Assembly: GCF_006716785.1 (NCBI RefSeq)
Contig: NZ_VFPQ01000001.1
Location: 4,836,001-4,900,000 of the forward strand
Source: Thermopolyspora flexuosa
GTDB taxonomy: Bacteria; Actinomycetota; Actinomycetes; Streptosporangiales; Streptosporangiaceae
DNA length: 64,000 nucleotides
Direction of reading: 5' to 3'
Shown here: piece after piece, positions 16,638-25,921 of the stretch
Layout: every line of letters begins with the position of its first letter
Numbering within the stretch: position 1 is the stretch's first letter
The notes under the pieces: generated by a model
Told to the model about the DNA's origin: nothing
Database searches by the model: none
What the model saw: the letters and a program-made list of their open reading frames with translations, nothing else
Made by a program: the position numbers and the translations under genes

Positions 16638-19471
16638 CACAGCCCTCCGGCCGAAGCAGGCAGGTAGACGTAGATGCCGAGAAGGTCGACGGGGGTGTGC
16701 GGGGTCACGGTGATCCGGGCGGCGCCGCTCTGCCGGGACGCCTCGCGGACCCGGGCGTGGGAGGCACGCAGGCGCTCGGCGACGGCCGCGGCCTGCGCGT
16801 TCAAGGCGGGCTCCAGGCGTGCGAGGAGTGCGGGACGGCCGTCGTCGCCCGGGACCAGCAGTCGCTCCAGGTCATCGCGGGCGAGTTCGGCGGGGATGTT
16901 CGCAGCGGGCTCCGCCGACAGCAGGGCCTCCACCTCCTCCGGGGGCAGCCACTGCGGGTCGTCCGGCCGCCCGCGGAAGGCGAGCACTTGCGCCTCCTCG
17001 GCCACCAGCTGCTTGACCCCGCCCCGTACCGGCAGCTCCAGATGCATACGGAAGCGGGCGAGCAGGAGCGTGGTGCGGCGCTGCACCGCGGCCGTGCGCA
17101 TCACCCCGCAGCGCCGGGCCGGGCGAGGACCCGGGGTCGTCGGATCGAGGGCGCTGTCGAGCACGTAGCGGGCGATCGCCGCCACGGCGGGGTCGGTGCG
17201 GTCGAGATGGGCGTGCCGACGGGGGGCCGGCATGTGCCGATGGAACGGCAGTGGCTGCGGGTGGCCCGGTGGCAGCGTGTCCCGCAGGCCCGCCGGGAGG
17301 GTCGCGGTGACGGCGGTGAAACCGTACTCCTCGTCGGTGAGTGAGGACCCGAGTGCCTCGAGGGAGTCGCGGACGAAACGCTCGATCTCATCGTTCGAAC
17401 CGAGGCTGGCGCGGATCTCCTCGATCTCCCGGGCGACCTCGTCCGGCTTGATGCCGGCCTGGGCGAACTTGGTGCGTGACGCCTTTTCCCGGTCCGCCGA
17501 GCTTTCCCACTCCCGGTGCAGGTCGCCGGTGGACAGGTTGAGGGGAAGTTGCTCCCATCGCTCGCCGCCGGAGGTGAGCAGCTCCTCCATCAGCGCCTCG
17601 ACGAGCAGGTTGGAGGAGTTGGGCACAGGCACGCTCACCCCGAGCCTCCTGCGGATCGCCTCGTGCTTGCGCAGCAGCACCCGCATAACGATCTCGTCGA
17701 TGACGTTGTCCGCGCCGATCATGGTCACTGCGCGGACGACGTCGCGCACCTGGCCGAACCGGTCGACGCGGCCTTCCCGCTGCTCGTGCCGGGTCGGGTT
17801 CCAGGCGAGGTCGTAGTGGACCACCGCCTGGAAGGTGTCCTGCAGGTTGACGCCCTCCGACAGGCAGTCCGTGGCGACCAGTACATGCCGCCCCTCGGTA
17901 CGGCTCAGCTCGTCGATGCGGGCCTCGCGCTCGCCGGGCGGCAGCGTACCGGTGACGCATTCGACCGTCGCGGCCTGGCCAAGCGAGGCTCGCAGATGCT
18001 CGGCGACGTACTCGGCGGTGTCGATGAACCGGCAGAACACGATCGGATCGAAGCCGTCGGCGAGCAGCCCTTGCACCACCTCGTCGAGTTTGGCGAGCTT
18101 GGCGTCCTTGTCACCGGCGAGGGCGTCGGCCTCGCGCGCGAAACGCAGCAGGCGGGCCCGCTCGGACCGGTCGTCCTCGGCCACGTCGTCCGCGCCGGGC
18201 AGCACGTCGACGGACTCGTTCGCCTCGTCGTCGGCGAGGTCGAGCACCGTCGCACGGCCGATACGGTCGGCCTCCTCGGGTGTCTCGCTCTCGGCGACCT
18301 TCGCCCGCTTGCGCAGCGTCGCGGCGGCAGCCCGCGGCGACGAGGCCAGGGCGCGCAGCAGCGCCAGCACCGACCAGTAGCGGACCCGCTGCCGCAGCCG
18401 GTCGCCTGACGCGTCGGCCACCGTCTCCTTCGCGTAGGCCAGCACCCGGCGTACCAGGCGGTGGTACTCGTCACCGAGGTGGTAGCGCTCCTCCCGGGTC
18501 TCCCGCCGTTCGGGGAAAGTCGTCTTGCCGAGGTAGGAGATGATGTCCCCGCGACGGCGCTGGACCATGTGGCGGGCGAGCCGCTCCCGTCCCGCCCTGG
18601 TCTCCAGGTCCACCGTGGCCAGCTCCGGGTCGAGCAGGCCGATCAGGTTGCGGAACCCCTCCTCCTTACCACTGTGCGGGGTCGCGGTGACGAGCAGCAG
18701 ATGCCTATCGGGTCGCTCGGCGATGCGACGGAGCAGCTCGTAGCGGAGGGTGGCCGCGCCGGATCCGCCGTCGGCGACGCAGGTGTGCGCCTCGTCGACG
18801 ATCACCAGCTCCGGACAGGACTGGAGGAACTCATCGCGGCGCCGAGGGGACTTGATGAAGTCGGTCGACACCACGGTGTACGGGTAGTGGTCGAAGATCG
18901 ACCGGTCGTCGCCGATCACGTTGCGTTCGAGCTGTTTCACCGTGCTCGGCAACACCAGCTCGGCGTCGATGTGGAACTTGCCGCGCAGCTCCTCCTGCCA
19001 CTGCTCGGCAAGCGCCGGGCCGCACAGCACGGTGAGCCGGTTCACGGCCCCCTGGGCCAGCAGCTCGGCCGCGATCAGGCCCGCCTCGATCGTCTTTCCG
19101 ATGCCGACGTCGTCGGCGATGAGCAGGCGCACCGTCTCCAGGCGCATCGCCATCAGCAGCGGGACGAGCTGGTACGGCCGCGGCTCGACGGCGAGGCCCG
19201 CGAGCGAGCGGAACGGGCCGGCCGTCGAGCGGAAGCCGATGCGCAAGGCGGTGCGGAGTAGGCGGGCGCTCACCGCATCGCCGGCGTCGTCGGCGCTCGG
19301 GGGCGGGAAGCTCGCCTGCCGGACTGGCTCCAGGTTGGTGAGGATCGCCGCCGTCTCGTCCTCGCGCCCACCGAGCGGCCGGACGATCAGGAAATCGTCG
19401 TCACCGCCGGGCAGGACCACCCAGTCCCGGCCACGGGCGTTGACCAGGGAACCCGGCGTGTAGACGGCCAA
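16637..19471 (-). CDS. SNF2-family helicase, DrmD-like
   Basis: A 944-residue superfamily 2 ATPase. Motif I is DDVGIGKT (120-127), motif II DEAH (226-229), motif III LVTATPHSG, and the C-terminal lobe has VATDCLSEGVNLQ and QREGRVDRFGQ (motifs V and VI). Size and motif variants fit DrmD, the SNF2 helicase of class 1 DISARM, and the gene is directly followed by an adenine methylase as in drmD-drmMI. The last ~250 residues are an accessory region without a clear family. The start is TTG at 19471 with AGGAGGGG 7 bases upstream, 3 bases after the previous stop. It likely tracks along DNA to couple recognition with restriction. Confidence 0.88.
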   Translation of the reverse strand: MAVYTPGSLVNARGRDWVVLPGGDDDFLIVRPLGGREDETAAILTNLEPVRQASFPPPSADDAGDAVSARLLRTALRIGFRSTAGPFRSLAGLAVEPRPYQLVPLLMAMRLETVRLLIADDVGIGKTIEAGLIAAELLAQGAVNRLTVLCGPALAEQWQEELRGKFHIDAELVLPSTVKQLERNVIGDDRSIFDHYPYTVVSTDFIKSPRRRDEFLQSCPELVIVDEAHTCVADGGSGAATLRYELLRRIAERPDRHLLLVTATPHSGKEEGFRNLIGLLDPELATVDLETRAGRERLARHMVQRRRGDIISYLGKTTFPERRETREERYHLGDEYHRLVRRVLAYAKETVADASGDRLRQRVRYWSVLALLRALASSPRAAAATLRKRAKVAESETPEEADRIGRATVLDLADDEANESVDVLPGADDVAEDDRSERARLLRFAREADALAGDKDAKLAKLDEVVQGLLADGFDPIVFCRFIDTAEYVAEHLRASLGQAATVECVTGTLPPGEREARIDELSRTEGRHVLVATDCLSEGVNLQDTFQAVVHYDLAWNPTRHEQREGRVDRFGQVRDVVRAVTMIGADNVIDEIVMRVLLRKHEAIRRRLGVSVPVPNSSNLLVEALMEELLTSGGERWEQLPLNLSTGDLHREWESSADREKASRTKFAQAGIKPDEVAREIEEIRASLGSNDEIERFVRDSLEALGSSLTDEEYGFTAVTATLPAGLRDTLPPGHPQPLPFHRHMPAPRRHAHLDRTDPAVAAIARYVLDSALDPTTPGPRPARRCGVMRTAAVQRRTTLLLARFRMHLELPVRGGVKQLVAEEAQVLAFRGRPDDPQWLPPEEVEALLSAEPAANIPAELARDDLERLLVPGDDGRPALLARLEPALNAQAAAVAERLRASHARVREASRQSGAARITVTPHTPVDLLGIYVYLPASAGGL

Positions 19472-19474
19472 TGC

Positions 19475-22400
19475 TCATCCCCTCCTGCCGACACCGAACA
19501 CACTCGGGTACTTCTTTACGATCTCCGCGTAGTCCCCACCGTACGGCACGCGGATGACACTCCAGCCACGATCGCGAAGCTCTTCCTCCGCTTCCTCGTC
19601 GCGGCCGGGAGTGGCGGCGTCATCCGGGCCGTCGACGAACACGGCGACACCGGGATACACCAGATCCGGTCGCGCCGAGCAGCCGTCCAGCCGTGGGGCG
19701 ACCCGCTCGGGGAGGCGGTGCTCGTGCTCCTCCAGCCAGACGACAAAGGCATGGCGGGGATCATCACCCTCGACGCGGAGCCGTACCTGCTCCCACAGGT
19801 CCCCCTGCCTGGTCGTCGCGGGCTTGATGACGGTGGCACCGGCGCAGGCGAGCAGCAGGTCGCGGGCGCGGCGGCGGTCGATGAGGTCGTGGAAGGGCTG
19901 GTTGCTGAAGGACAGCAGGCAGTCGTAGCAGGCCTTGGCGCAGCGCTCACCGTTGATCGTGCCGCCGGTGTCCGCACCCGTCTCCGGGTCGAAGTGGGCG
20001 ATCCGCAGGGCGCGGCGGGCCGCGGCGGCGAGGGCGTGCTCCTCCAGTACGAGACGGCGCAGCACCCCCGCGCCGCCCTCGGAGCTCTCGATGAATAGTG
20101 CCCGGCCGCGCCGGTCGTGATCCGGGAGAAGCTCGCTGGTGAGCTCGTTGTCCTCCAGCTGGAACTCCGCCTCGATGCCGCGTTCCAGCGCGTACATGAA
20201 GCTGATCGCCTCCTCGGTGCCGACCTTCCGGGGCAGGCGGGTGACGAGGATGTTGCGGCTGTCCTCCACGTACGGGAGTACCAGCTGCTTGTTCTGGACC
20301 AGGTCCGCGTCGTCGGCGCGGTCGAGCTCGGGGTTCAGTGCGTCCTTCTCCGACAGCCACCTGCCGTTACGCACGTTGATCCAGAAGCCATCGGTGCGGC
20401 GCCGACGGCGGCCCATGTTCGTCACACGGACCGTGGCCGAGTCGCCGTACCGCAGCTCAAGGGCCGTGCGGCCATTCTGGACGGCGGTCGCCACCAAGCG
20501 TCCCGGTCGTGCCCCGTGATCGTTGAAGCGGTAGGAGGTGACCAGCTCGTAGCCGGCGCGGCGCCGCTCCTCCTCGTCTGAGGAGATGCGGTCCCGGCGC
20601 ACGGTCTTCACCGTCTGGAGGCGCAGCAGCCGGTTCATCGTCCTGCCGAGCCGGCCGCCGCACTCCTCGCACACGTCCGTGCCTACCTGGGTCTCGTGCA
20701 GGTAGCCGCAGTGCTCGCAGTGGCGGGCGGAGCGGGTGTCGAGGCTGCCCGAGCCCTGTTCCGCAGGGGAGAGCTGGACCTGTTTCACCTGATAGCGGGA
20801 ACCCTCGTGGTAGATGAGTGCGTCGGGGCCGAACTCCCTGATTGCAATGAAGCGGGGGCGGTGGATGAACTCTCCCTCGGAGTCGCCCTTGCGGTCGGGG
20901 ATGTAGGCGCGCAGCGGAAGCCGGGGGAAAGAGTATCCGGGGAGGAATCCCTCGGCGGCGAGATAGCGGTAGGAGTAGAAGTCGCTCAGCACGTCCTCGG
21001 ATTCCTCGTTGCACAGCAGCCGAAGCTGGTTCTCTGCCTCCCGACGACGGGCCATGGCCGCGTCGCGGACCGGCTTGCTCGTGGAGTGGTCGCCGATGAT
21101 GCGGTGCTGCTCCTCCCGCTCCGCCTTCGCGGTCGCGTACATGTCGCGCCAGCGATCGAACGCCGCGTCGAACGCCTTCGGGGCGTCGGCCACCGCGCGG
21201 TCGATCCAGTCACGGTGCCACCAGGAGGTGTTCTCGAGCTCGGAAACCAGTCCCGCCAGCACGAAACGCGCCCGCTCGGCCGCGCGCTGCCGGGCGTCCT
21301 CCCGGTGGATCGCCTTCGCCACCTCCGGAAAGAGCGGGAACCCCTCAGCGTCCACGTTCACGATGCCCGCGATGGAGGCGTCCAGCGGTAGCTCGGTCTC
21401 GGCGAGCCAGATCGCGTGCACGTGCGAGCGGATCAGGTCTTCGTTGGTGAGGTCGAGGCGAGGAGCGGCCACCGAGCCGCCCACCATCTGATCGCGGTGG
21501 CGGAAGTAGTACTGGTCGTGCGCGTTGCCCGTGGCGCAGTAGGTGACCACCAGAGCGGGCTGACCGGAGCGGCCCGCCCGGCCCGCGCGCTGGGCGTAGT
21601 TCGCCGGGGTGGGCGGGACGTTGCGCATCACCACGGTGCCGAGGCTCTTGATGTCGATGCCGAGTTCCATGGTCGGCGAGCAGTACAGGACCTGCAGGTC
21701 GCCCTCGCGGAACCGCTGCTCGCGCTCCTCCCGCACCTGACTGCTGACCTGGGCGGTGTGCTCGCGCGCCAGCATGCCGGCGAGGTTGGCGGCCTTCTCG
21801 CGGTAGAGGTCCCGGAAGAAGGGGTTCACGCGCGGGCCCTTGTCGGAGGCGACCTGCTTGCGCAGCCGGTCCTCTGCGCCCTTGCCGTCCCCGAGCTTCC
21901 ACAGGATGGACGACGCCTTGATCTGATAGCCGTCCCGTTCCTCGGCGAGCACACCGCACTTCGCCAACACGGCGAGCATGTCGCGGATCATCGCGGTGGC
22001 GTCGTCGCGGGTGAGATCGAGGTGCCGGAACTCCTTCTGCTTGAGCAGGTACCTTCCGTACACGCCGTAGCCGGTCAGGTGCAGATCGCGGCTGCCCTTG
22101 CGGCCGGGGCGCGGATAGGCGATGGCCGTGGAGACGAGCTGCTCGTTGCGGTCCATCGCCCACGGTTCCTTGAGGTAGTGGCGGCTGTCCTCCTTGATCT
22201 GCTCAAAACCGGTCGGGGTGAGGCAGTCAACATCGATCGCGAGCACGCGGCGCAACTCGTCCAGGAGTGTGCGCAGCAGCTCCTCGCGATGCTCGGGCAC
22301 GTCGTCGCGGAGCGCGTGGTGCCGGTCGTCCCACAGGTCCTGGGCGGCGGCGATGTCCGGCAGATCGAGGTAGTCCACCTTAAGCAGGCCGGTCTGTTCG

Positions 22401-24577
22401 AGGTTGGGCATGGTGATGCGCCAGCCGCGCTCCAGGTCCACATAGAGGCGGTAGGCGATAACCTGGCGCAGCGCCTGCCAGGTATTGCGTTCGACGGTGA
22501 ACCGCGCTTCCGGGTTCTGCGCGAAGTCGGCCAGCCGGAGGTTGAGAGCGTCGGTCACGCGCTGGACGATCTCCTTGTGTGTGAGACCCTCCGGCGCGTC
22601 GAGAAGGGCCCGGTACAGCGCACCCCGCAGCTGCACCACCTGGACGAAGTCGTTGAAGTGGCCCGCCTGAAGGCTCGCGTCCTGCCGGTTGTCGGTGAAC
22701 GCCAGCAGCTTGCGTTCCTGTTGCGGGACCGCGGGATCCTCGCGCAGGGTCCGGACCACGGACGAGCTGATCACGCTCGTGGCCGAGCTGCGGCCCTCCA
22801 CCGCGAGCGAACCGAGTTTGGCGAAGTCGCTGCCGCGGATCTGCTCGTAGGAGGTACGGCAACGCAGGCAGAAGGTGAACGGCGAGGGGATATAGGCGGC
22901 CCTGGTGCCTTCCTCATCGGAGGAGACAACGCGGCCGTCCGGAGCCACGTGCACGATCTCCGGGAGATACTTCTTCTTGGCGGCGACGACGTCGAGTGAG
23001 CCGTCTGGCAGGGTCTCCAGCCACGGCTCCGGCAGACGCTGCTCATCGATGGCGATCCGGGTGTTGTCCGGCCAGGCGAAGTCGTCTGACACGTATAGAT
23101 ACCCGTCGGTCTCGTCGCCGCTCACGTCGCTCTCCCGGCGAGACGTGAACCGTGTGATGCCCCGATCGTCGCTTCGGCGGACAGTCAGGTACTCCTGGCC
23201 GCACTCCCGGCAGAACGACACCGGGACCAGGATGTGATCCTCCTTACCCGGCTCCGGGACGACGGTCTGATAGCGGCTGGTGATGTATCGGGTGTCCTCC
23301 GGCTCGATGCTCACATAGACGTCGTCGCCCTTGGAGAGGAACTGGTGCAGGCGGAAGGCGAACAGCGGCCGCTCCGTGCGGGGATGGATGAGCGACGCCC
23401 CGCGCTGCAGCGTCGCCTGGATCGCCTCGACGCAATCCTTCTCGGAACGCCCGGTCAGGTCGGAGAGTTCGCGCGCCGCCTCGCGAACCGTGAGCGGGCG
23501 AGGAGGACGGGTGAGCTCCTCGGTCACCCCGAAACGGGTCTCCACCCAGGAGGCGAGCGGGCTGGCAATGAAGCTCTCGTAATCCTCGGGGACGGTCAGG
23601 TCAGTGACGGCGGCGGGATCCCCCGTGGTGACACGTTCCAACGTCTCGCCGATCACATGCGCGCTGGACACCGAAACCCCGAACAGCCGGGTCGCGACCT
23701 CGGCCACCTTCCTCCGGCGGTCCGGCTCGCTGCCCTCGGTGGTCATCGTCGCCGACGTGCCGACACACTGGATGTCCTCCGCACCGCACGCGTCGCGCAC
23801 CCGGCGCACCAGCATCGCCACATCGGCGCCCTGCCTGCCCCGGTAGGTGTGCAGCTCGTCCAGCACCAGCCAGTGCAGGCCGCGTGCCGCGGTGATCAGG
23901 TGCTTCCGCTCCTCGGGCCGGGTGAGCACCAGATCGAGCATCACGTAGTTGGTGAGCAGGATGTCCGGCGGGTCGGCGAGGATACGGTCGCGCTCCTCGC
24001 CTCTCTCCTGACCGGTGTACCGGTGGAACGTCACCGGCTCCTGGCCTCGACCGTATCCCTGCCGAAGGAACTTCTCGAGCTCCAAGACCTGGCTGTTCGC
24101 CAGTGCGTTCATCGGATAGACAATGATCGCCTTAACACCGGGGCGGTAGGTGCCTTCATCCTTGCGGCGAAGCACCCAGTCCACGATCGGGACGATGTAA
24201 CTCAGGCTCTTCCCTGAGCCGGTACCGGTGGTGAGCACATAGCTCACCCCGGTCCTCGCGATCTCCACGGCTTCGCGCTGGTGCCGGTGCAGCTGGAGAT
24301 CCTTTTCCTCTCCTCCCTCGCCCTTGCCGAGACGGAAGATCTTCTCGCACTCCGGGTGCAGCAAGCCTTTCCGCACCAGGTCGGGTATCGACCCGCCGGG
24401 AGCGTAATTCGGGTTGAGCGCCAGGTAGGGATCGGGCCACTGCTCACCGGCACTCAGCCGGTTCTCCACGTGTTCCCTGATCCTGCGGTTCCGGATCTCC
24501 GTGAAACCCAGAGTGAATGCCGCGTAGTCGGCAATCAGCTGCTCGTGGACCTGAAAGACATCCATTTCTGTCCGCAT
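19475..24577 (-). CDS. DEAD/DEAH helicase with DUF1998 (DrmA/DrmB-like) and C-terminal VSR-like nuclease domain
   Basis: A 1700-residue protein, first in the operon. Helicase lobe 1 has TGTGSGKS (117-124), DELH (240-243) within a VLDELHTYRGRQGADVAML block, and GTSATM; lobe 2 has MELGIDIKSLGTVV and QRAGRAGR (~990). Zinc-finger pairs CRECG, CLRC and CEHCG..CEECG punctuate the middle. Residues ~1400-1590 carry a DUF1998/MZB module ending in CAKACYDCLLSF. The last ~100 residues hold RPDLVYPGVAVFVDG and an ELRDRGW helix, the fold signature of VSR/DUF559 PD-(D/E)XK nucleases. It thus looks like a fusion of DrmA-type helicase and DrmB-type DUF1998 with a nuclease. The ATG at 24577 is the first good start; 24565 is possible. 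Confidence 0.88.
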   Translation of the reverse strand: MRTEMDVFQVHEQLIADYAAFTLGFTEIRNRRIREHVENRLSAGEQWPDPYLALNPNYAPGGSIPDLVRKGLLHPECEKIFRLGKGEGGEEKDLQLHRHQREAVEIARTGVSYVLTTGTGSGKSLSYIVPIVDWVLRRKDEGTYRPGVKAIIVYPMNALANSQVLELEKFLRQGYGRGQEPVTFHRYTGQERGEERDRILADPPDILLTNYVMLDLVLTRPEERKHLITAARGLHWLVLDELHTYRGRQGADVAMLVRRVRDACGAEDIQCVGTSATMTTEGSEPDRRRKVAEVATRLFGVSVSSAHVIGETLERVTTGDPAAVTDLTVPEDYESFIASPLASWVETRFGVTEELTRPPRPLTVREAARELSDLTGRSEKDCVEAIQATLQRGASLIHPRTERPLFAFRLHQFLSKGDDVYVSIEPEDTRYITSRYQTVVPEPGKEDHILVPVSFCRECGQEYLTVRRSDDRGITRFTSRRESDVSGDETDGYLYVSDDFAWPDNTRIAIDEQRLPEPWLETLPDGSLDVVAAKKKYLPEIVHVAPDGRVVSSDEEGTRAAYIPSPFTFCLRCRTSYEQIRGSDFAKLGSLAVEGRSSATSVISSSVVRTLREDPAVPQQERKLLAFTDNRQDASLQAGHFNDFVQVVQLRGALYRALLDAPEGLTHKEIVQRVTDALNLRLADFAQNPEARFTVERNTWQALRQVIAYRLYVDLERGWRITMPNLEQTGLLKVDYLDLPDIAAAQDLWDDRHHALRDDVPEHREELLRTLLDELRRVLAIDVDCLTPTGFEQIKEDSRHYLKEPWAMDRNEQLVSTAIAYPRPGRKGSRDLHLTGYGVYGRYLLKQKEFRHLDLTRDDATAMIRDMLAVLAKCGVLAEERDGYQIKASSILWKLGDGKGAEDRLRKQVASDKGPRVNPFFRDLYREKAANLAGMLAREHTAQVSSQVREEREQRFREGDLQVLYCSPTMELGIDIKSLGTVVMRNVPPTPANYAQRAGRAGRSGQPALVVTYCATGNAHDQYYFRHRDQMVGGSVAAPRLDLTNEDLIRSHVHAIWLAETELPLDASIAGIVNVDAEGFPLFPEVAKAIHREDARQRAAERARFVLAGLVSELENTSWWHRDWIDRAVADAPKAFDAAFDRWRDMYATAKAEREEQHRIIGDHSTSKPVRDAAMARRREAENQLRLLCNEESEDVLSDFYSYRYLAAEGFLPGYSFPRLPLRAYIPDRKGDSEGEFIHRPRFIAIREFGPDALIYHEGSRYQVKQVQLSPAEQGSGSLDTRSARHCEHCGYLHETQVGTDVCEECGGRLGRTMNRLLRLQTVKTVRRDRISSDEEERRRAGYELVTSYRFNDHGARPGRLVATAVQNGRTALELRYGDSATVRVTNMGRRRRRTDGFWINVRNGRWLSEKDALNPELDRADDADLVQNKQLVLPYVEDSRNILVTRLPRKVGTEEAISFMYALERGIEAEFQLEDNELTSELLPDHDRRGRALFIESSEGGAGVLRRLVLEEHALAAAARRALRIAHFDPETGADTGGTINGERCAKACYDCLLSFSNQPFHDLIDRRRARDLLLACAGATVIKPATTRQGDLWEQVRLRVEGDDPRHAFVVWLEEHEHRLPERVAPRLDGCSARPDLVYPGVAVFVDGPDDAATPGRDEEAEEELRDRGWSVIRVPYGGDYAEIVKKYPSVFGVGRRG

Positions 24578-24607
24578 CCGCGCCGTCTCTACCTGCCGTG
24601 GAGCACG

Positions 24608-24697
24608 GTATCCCGTAGCCGCCTCGGTTAGGGATACGAACCTGCATCATTGCCCCGCTCCGATCCCGCACATGTCCGGTATGTACCGGTGTGCGGG
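24608..24697. promoter_or_regulatory. inverted repeats upstream of the defence operon
   Basis: Two dyads lie 30-120 bases upstream of the operon start: GTATCCC at 24608-24614 with GGGATAC at 24630-24636, and a nested dyad, CCCGCAC/GTGCGGG (24665-24671/24691-24697) enclosing CCGGTA/TACCGG (24676-24681/24684-24689). They could be operators of a repressor or a terminator for the DUF1349 gene upstream; there is no T-run on the minus strand after the second dyad. Confidence 0.45.
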
Positions 24698-24785
24698 CAT
24701 GGACGGTCCCTTACCTGGGCTGCGGTTAGTGCTGAGGTGCGGCGACCATACGCAGCCTCGTGGCGTCTACCTACTGCGCTTGACG

Positions 24786-25385
24786 TCACTCGCCGCTGCG
24801 GATGTCCGAGGGCAGCTTCGGCGAGTAGGTGATCTCGCCGAAGCGGACGGTGCAGCCGGAGCCGGTGGGTGACTGGGCGAGGAAGCCGACCTCGGGCTCG
24901 CCGTCGAGGGCGAAGTAGCGGATCAGGTGCCAGAAGTCCGAGCCGACGGCCGCGTGGAAGGCGTACGCGGGGCCGAGCCGCGAGATGCGGAGGCGGACGT
25001 CGCCGCCGTCCACGGGGATCGAGTTGCAGTCGTCGGAGACGCCGCGGGTCACGACGGAGACGATGGTGGGACGGCCCTGCGGGGAGAGCTCGAGGCAGAG
25101 CTTCGCCCACCGGTCCTCGTCCGCGTACAGCAGCAGCACGCCCGCGTCGTAGGTGGCGGTGAGGTCCGCGGTGATCCGGGCGCTGAGGGTGAAGTCGCCG
25201 TCGAGGCGGCCGAGGAGGGCGGGCGCGTTCGCGTAGCGGCCCGGGCCGCCGGGGTCGGTGAACAGGTCGGTGCGAGGGCCGGCGGACAGGACGAGCGCGT
25301 CGTCGCCCTCGATCCGCCAGGCGGCGGGCTCGTTCAGCCGCCGCAACGGGGCCGGGAAGGCGGGCAGGACTGCGGGCTCGATCAT
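24786..25385 (-). CDS. DUF1349 domain protein (concanavalin-like)
   Basis: A 199-residue protein with the DUF1349 pattern: TDLFTDPGG early, FTLSARI then a YDAGVLLLYADEDRWAKLCLE block, a VTRGVSDDCNS stretch, WHLIRYFAL and a VGFLAQSPTG strand close to the C-terminus. The family is a jelly-roll/concanavalin fold related to yeast Ree1; a sugar-binding role is suspected but not shown. There is no signal peptide, so it is cytoplasmic. ATG at 25385 gives the family-length protein, although the frame stays open upstream. It marks the return to backbone composition after the defence island. Confidence 0.85.
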   Translation of the reverse strand: MIEPAVLPAFPAPLRRLNEPAAWRIEGDDALVLSAGPRTDLFTDPGGPGRYANAPALLGRLDGDFTLSARITADLTATYDAGVLLLYADEDRWAKLCLELSPQGRPTIVSVVTRGVSDDCNSIPVDGGDVRLRISRLGPAYAFHAAVGSDFWHLIRYFALDGEPEVGFLAQSPTGSGCTVRFGEITYSPKLPSDIRSGE

Positions 25386-25921
25386 CCAGATCAGCGTAAC
25401 CACGCGGGGACGACCGCCAAGACGGTCGCCGGGAAACCTTTGATACACCCGGCAGCCGCGGAGGCACGACCCGGTCCCGGTCGCCGGTGGCAGCCCCGGC
25501 CCAACGGCTCCGACCAGCGGAAACGTGAGCGGCAACGGCGTGCGTCGGTCCAATGCCCGCGCCCCTCGCCGACTGCTCGTGCTGAAAGAAACGTGCAACG
25601 CCGGTCATCGAGACGGGCCACGACGACGGCGTTGTCCGCCGGATCGCCGGTCCCCGGGGCCGCGGATACGGCCACGGCTCGTGAGATCGTCGGCTGACAC
25701 CCCGGCCGGGCACAGGGATGGCGTGGACAGCATCCGGCGGCCGCGTCCGCAAGCCCGGCATGGCACCGGACATCTCATCACGGACACGGCCACCCGGATC
25801 GGCCCGGCCGCCGACGCGGCAGGCCGCATCGCCGCGCCGTACCCTCGCCTGCGGAGCACGTGCGGGACGGCCATGATTGCCTGCCGGAAGGTGCCGAGCA
25901 GCGCGATGGAGGAGGGGTGGC
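25386..25921. other. intergenic region, DUF1349 gene / LOG-like gene
   Basis: About 540 bases between divergent genes. Frames in it are short and mutually overlapping, with no conserved domain. I see no RNA gene; promoters for both flanking genes are expected here. Confidence 0.5.

Larger units (their letters stand above)
4711..24785. other. defence island (conflict operon plus DISARM-like/McrBC operon)
   Basis: Everything recognisable between the ABM gene and the DUF1349 gene belongs to defence or biological-conflict families, and the GC content is lower than on either side, most strongly from 5 to 7.6 kb. No integrase, transposase or tRNA-derived repeat was found at either edge, so the island could have arrived by homologous recombination of flanks or by a mobile element that has since been lost. 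Confidence 0.65.

Noticed and set aside
12399-24577. Classification as BREX or Pgl because of the PglX-like methylase
   Set aside because: No PglZ phosphatase, BrxC/PglY ATPase or BrxL is present; the SNF2 and DUF1998 helicases point to DISARM-like systems instead.
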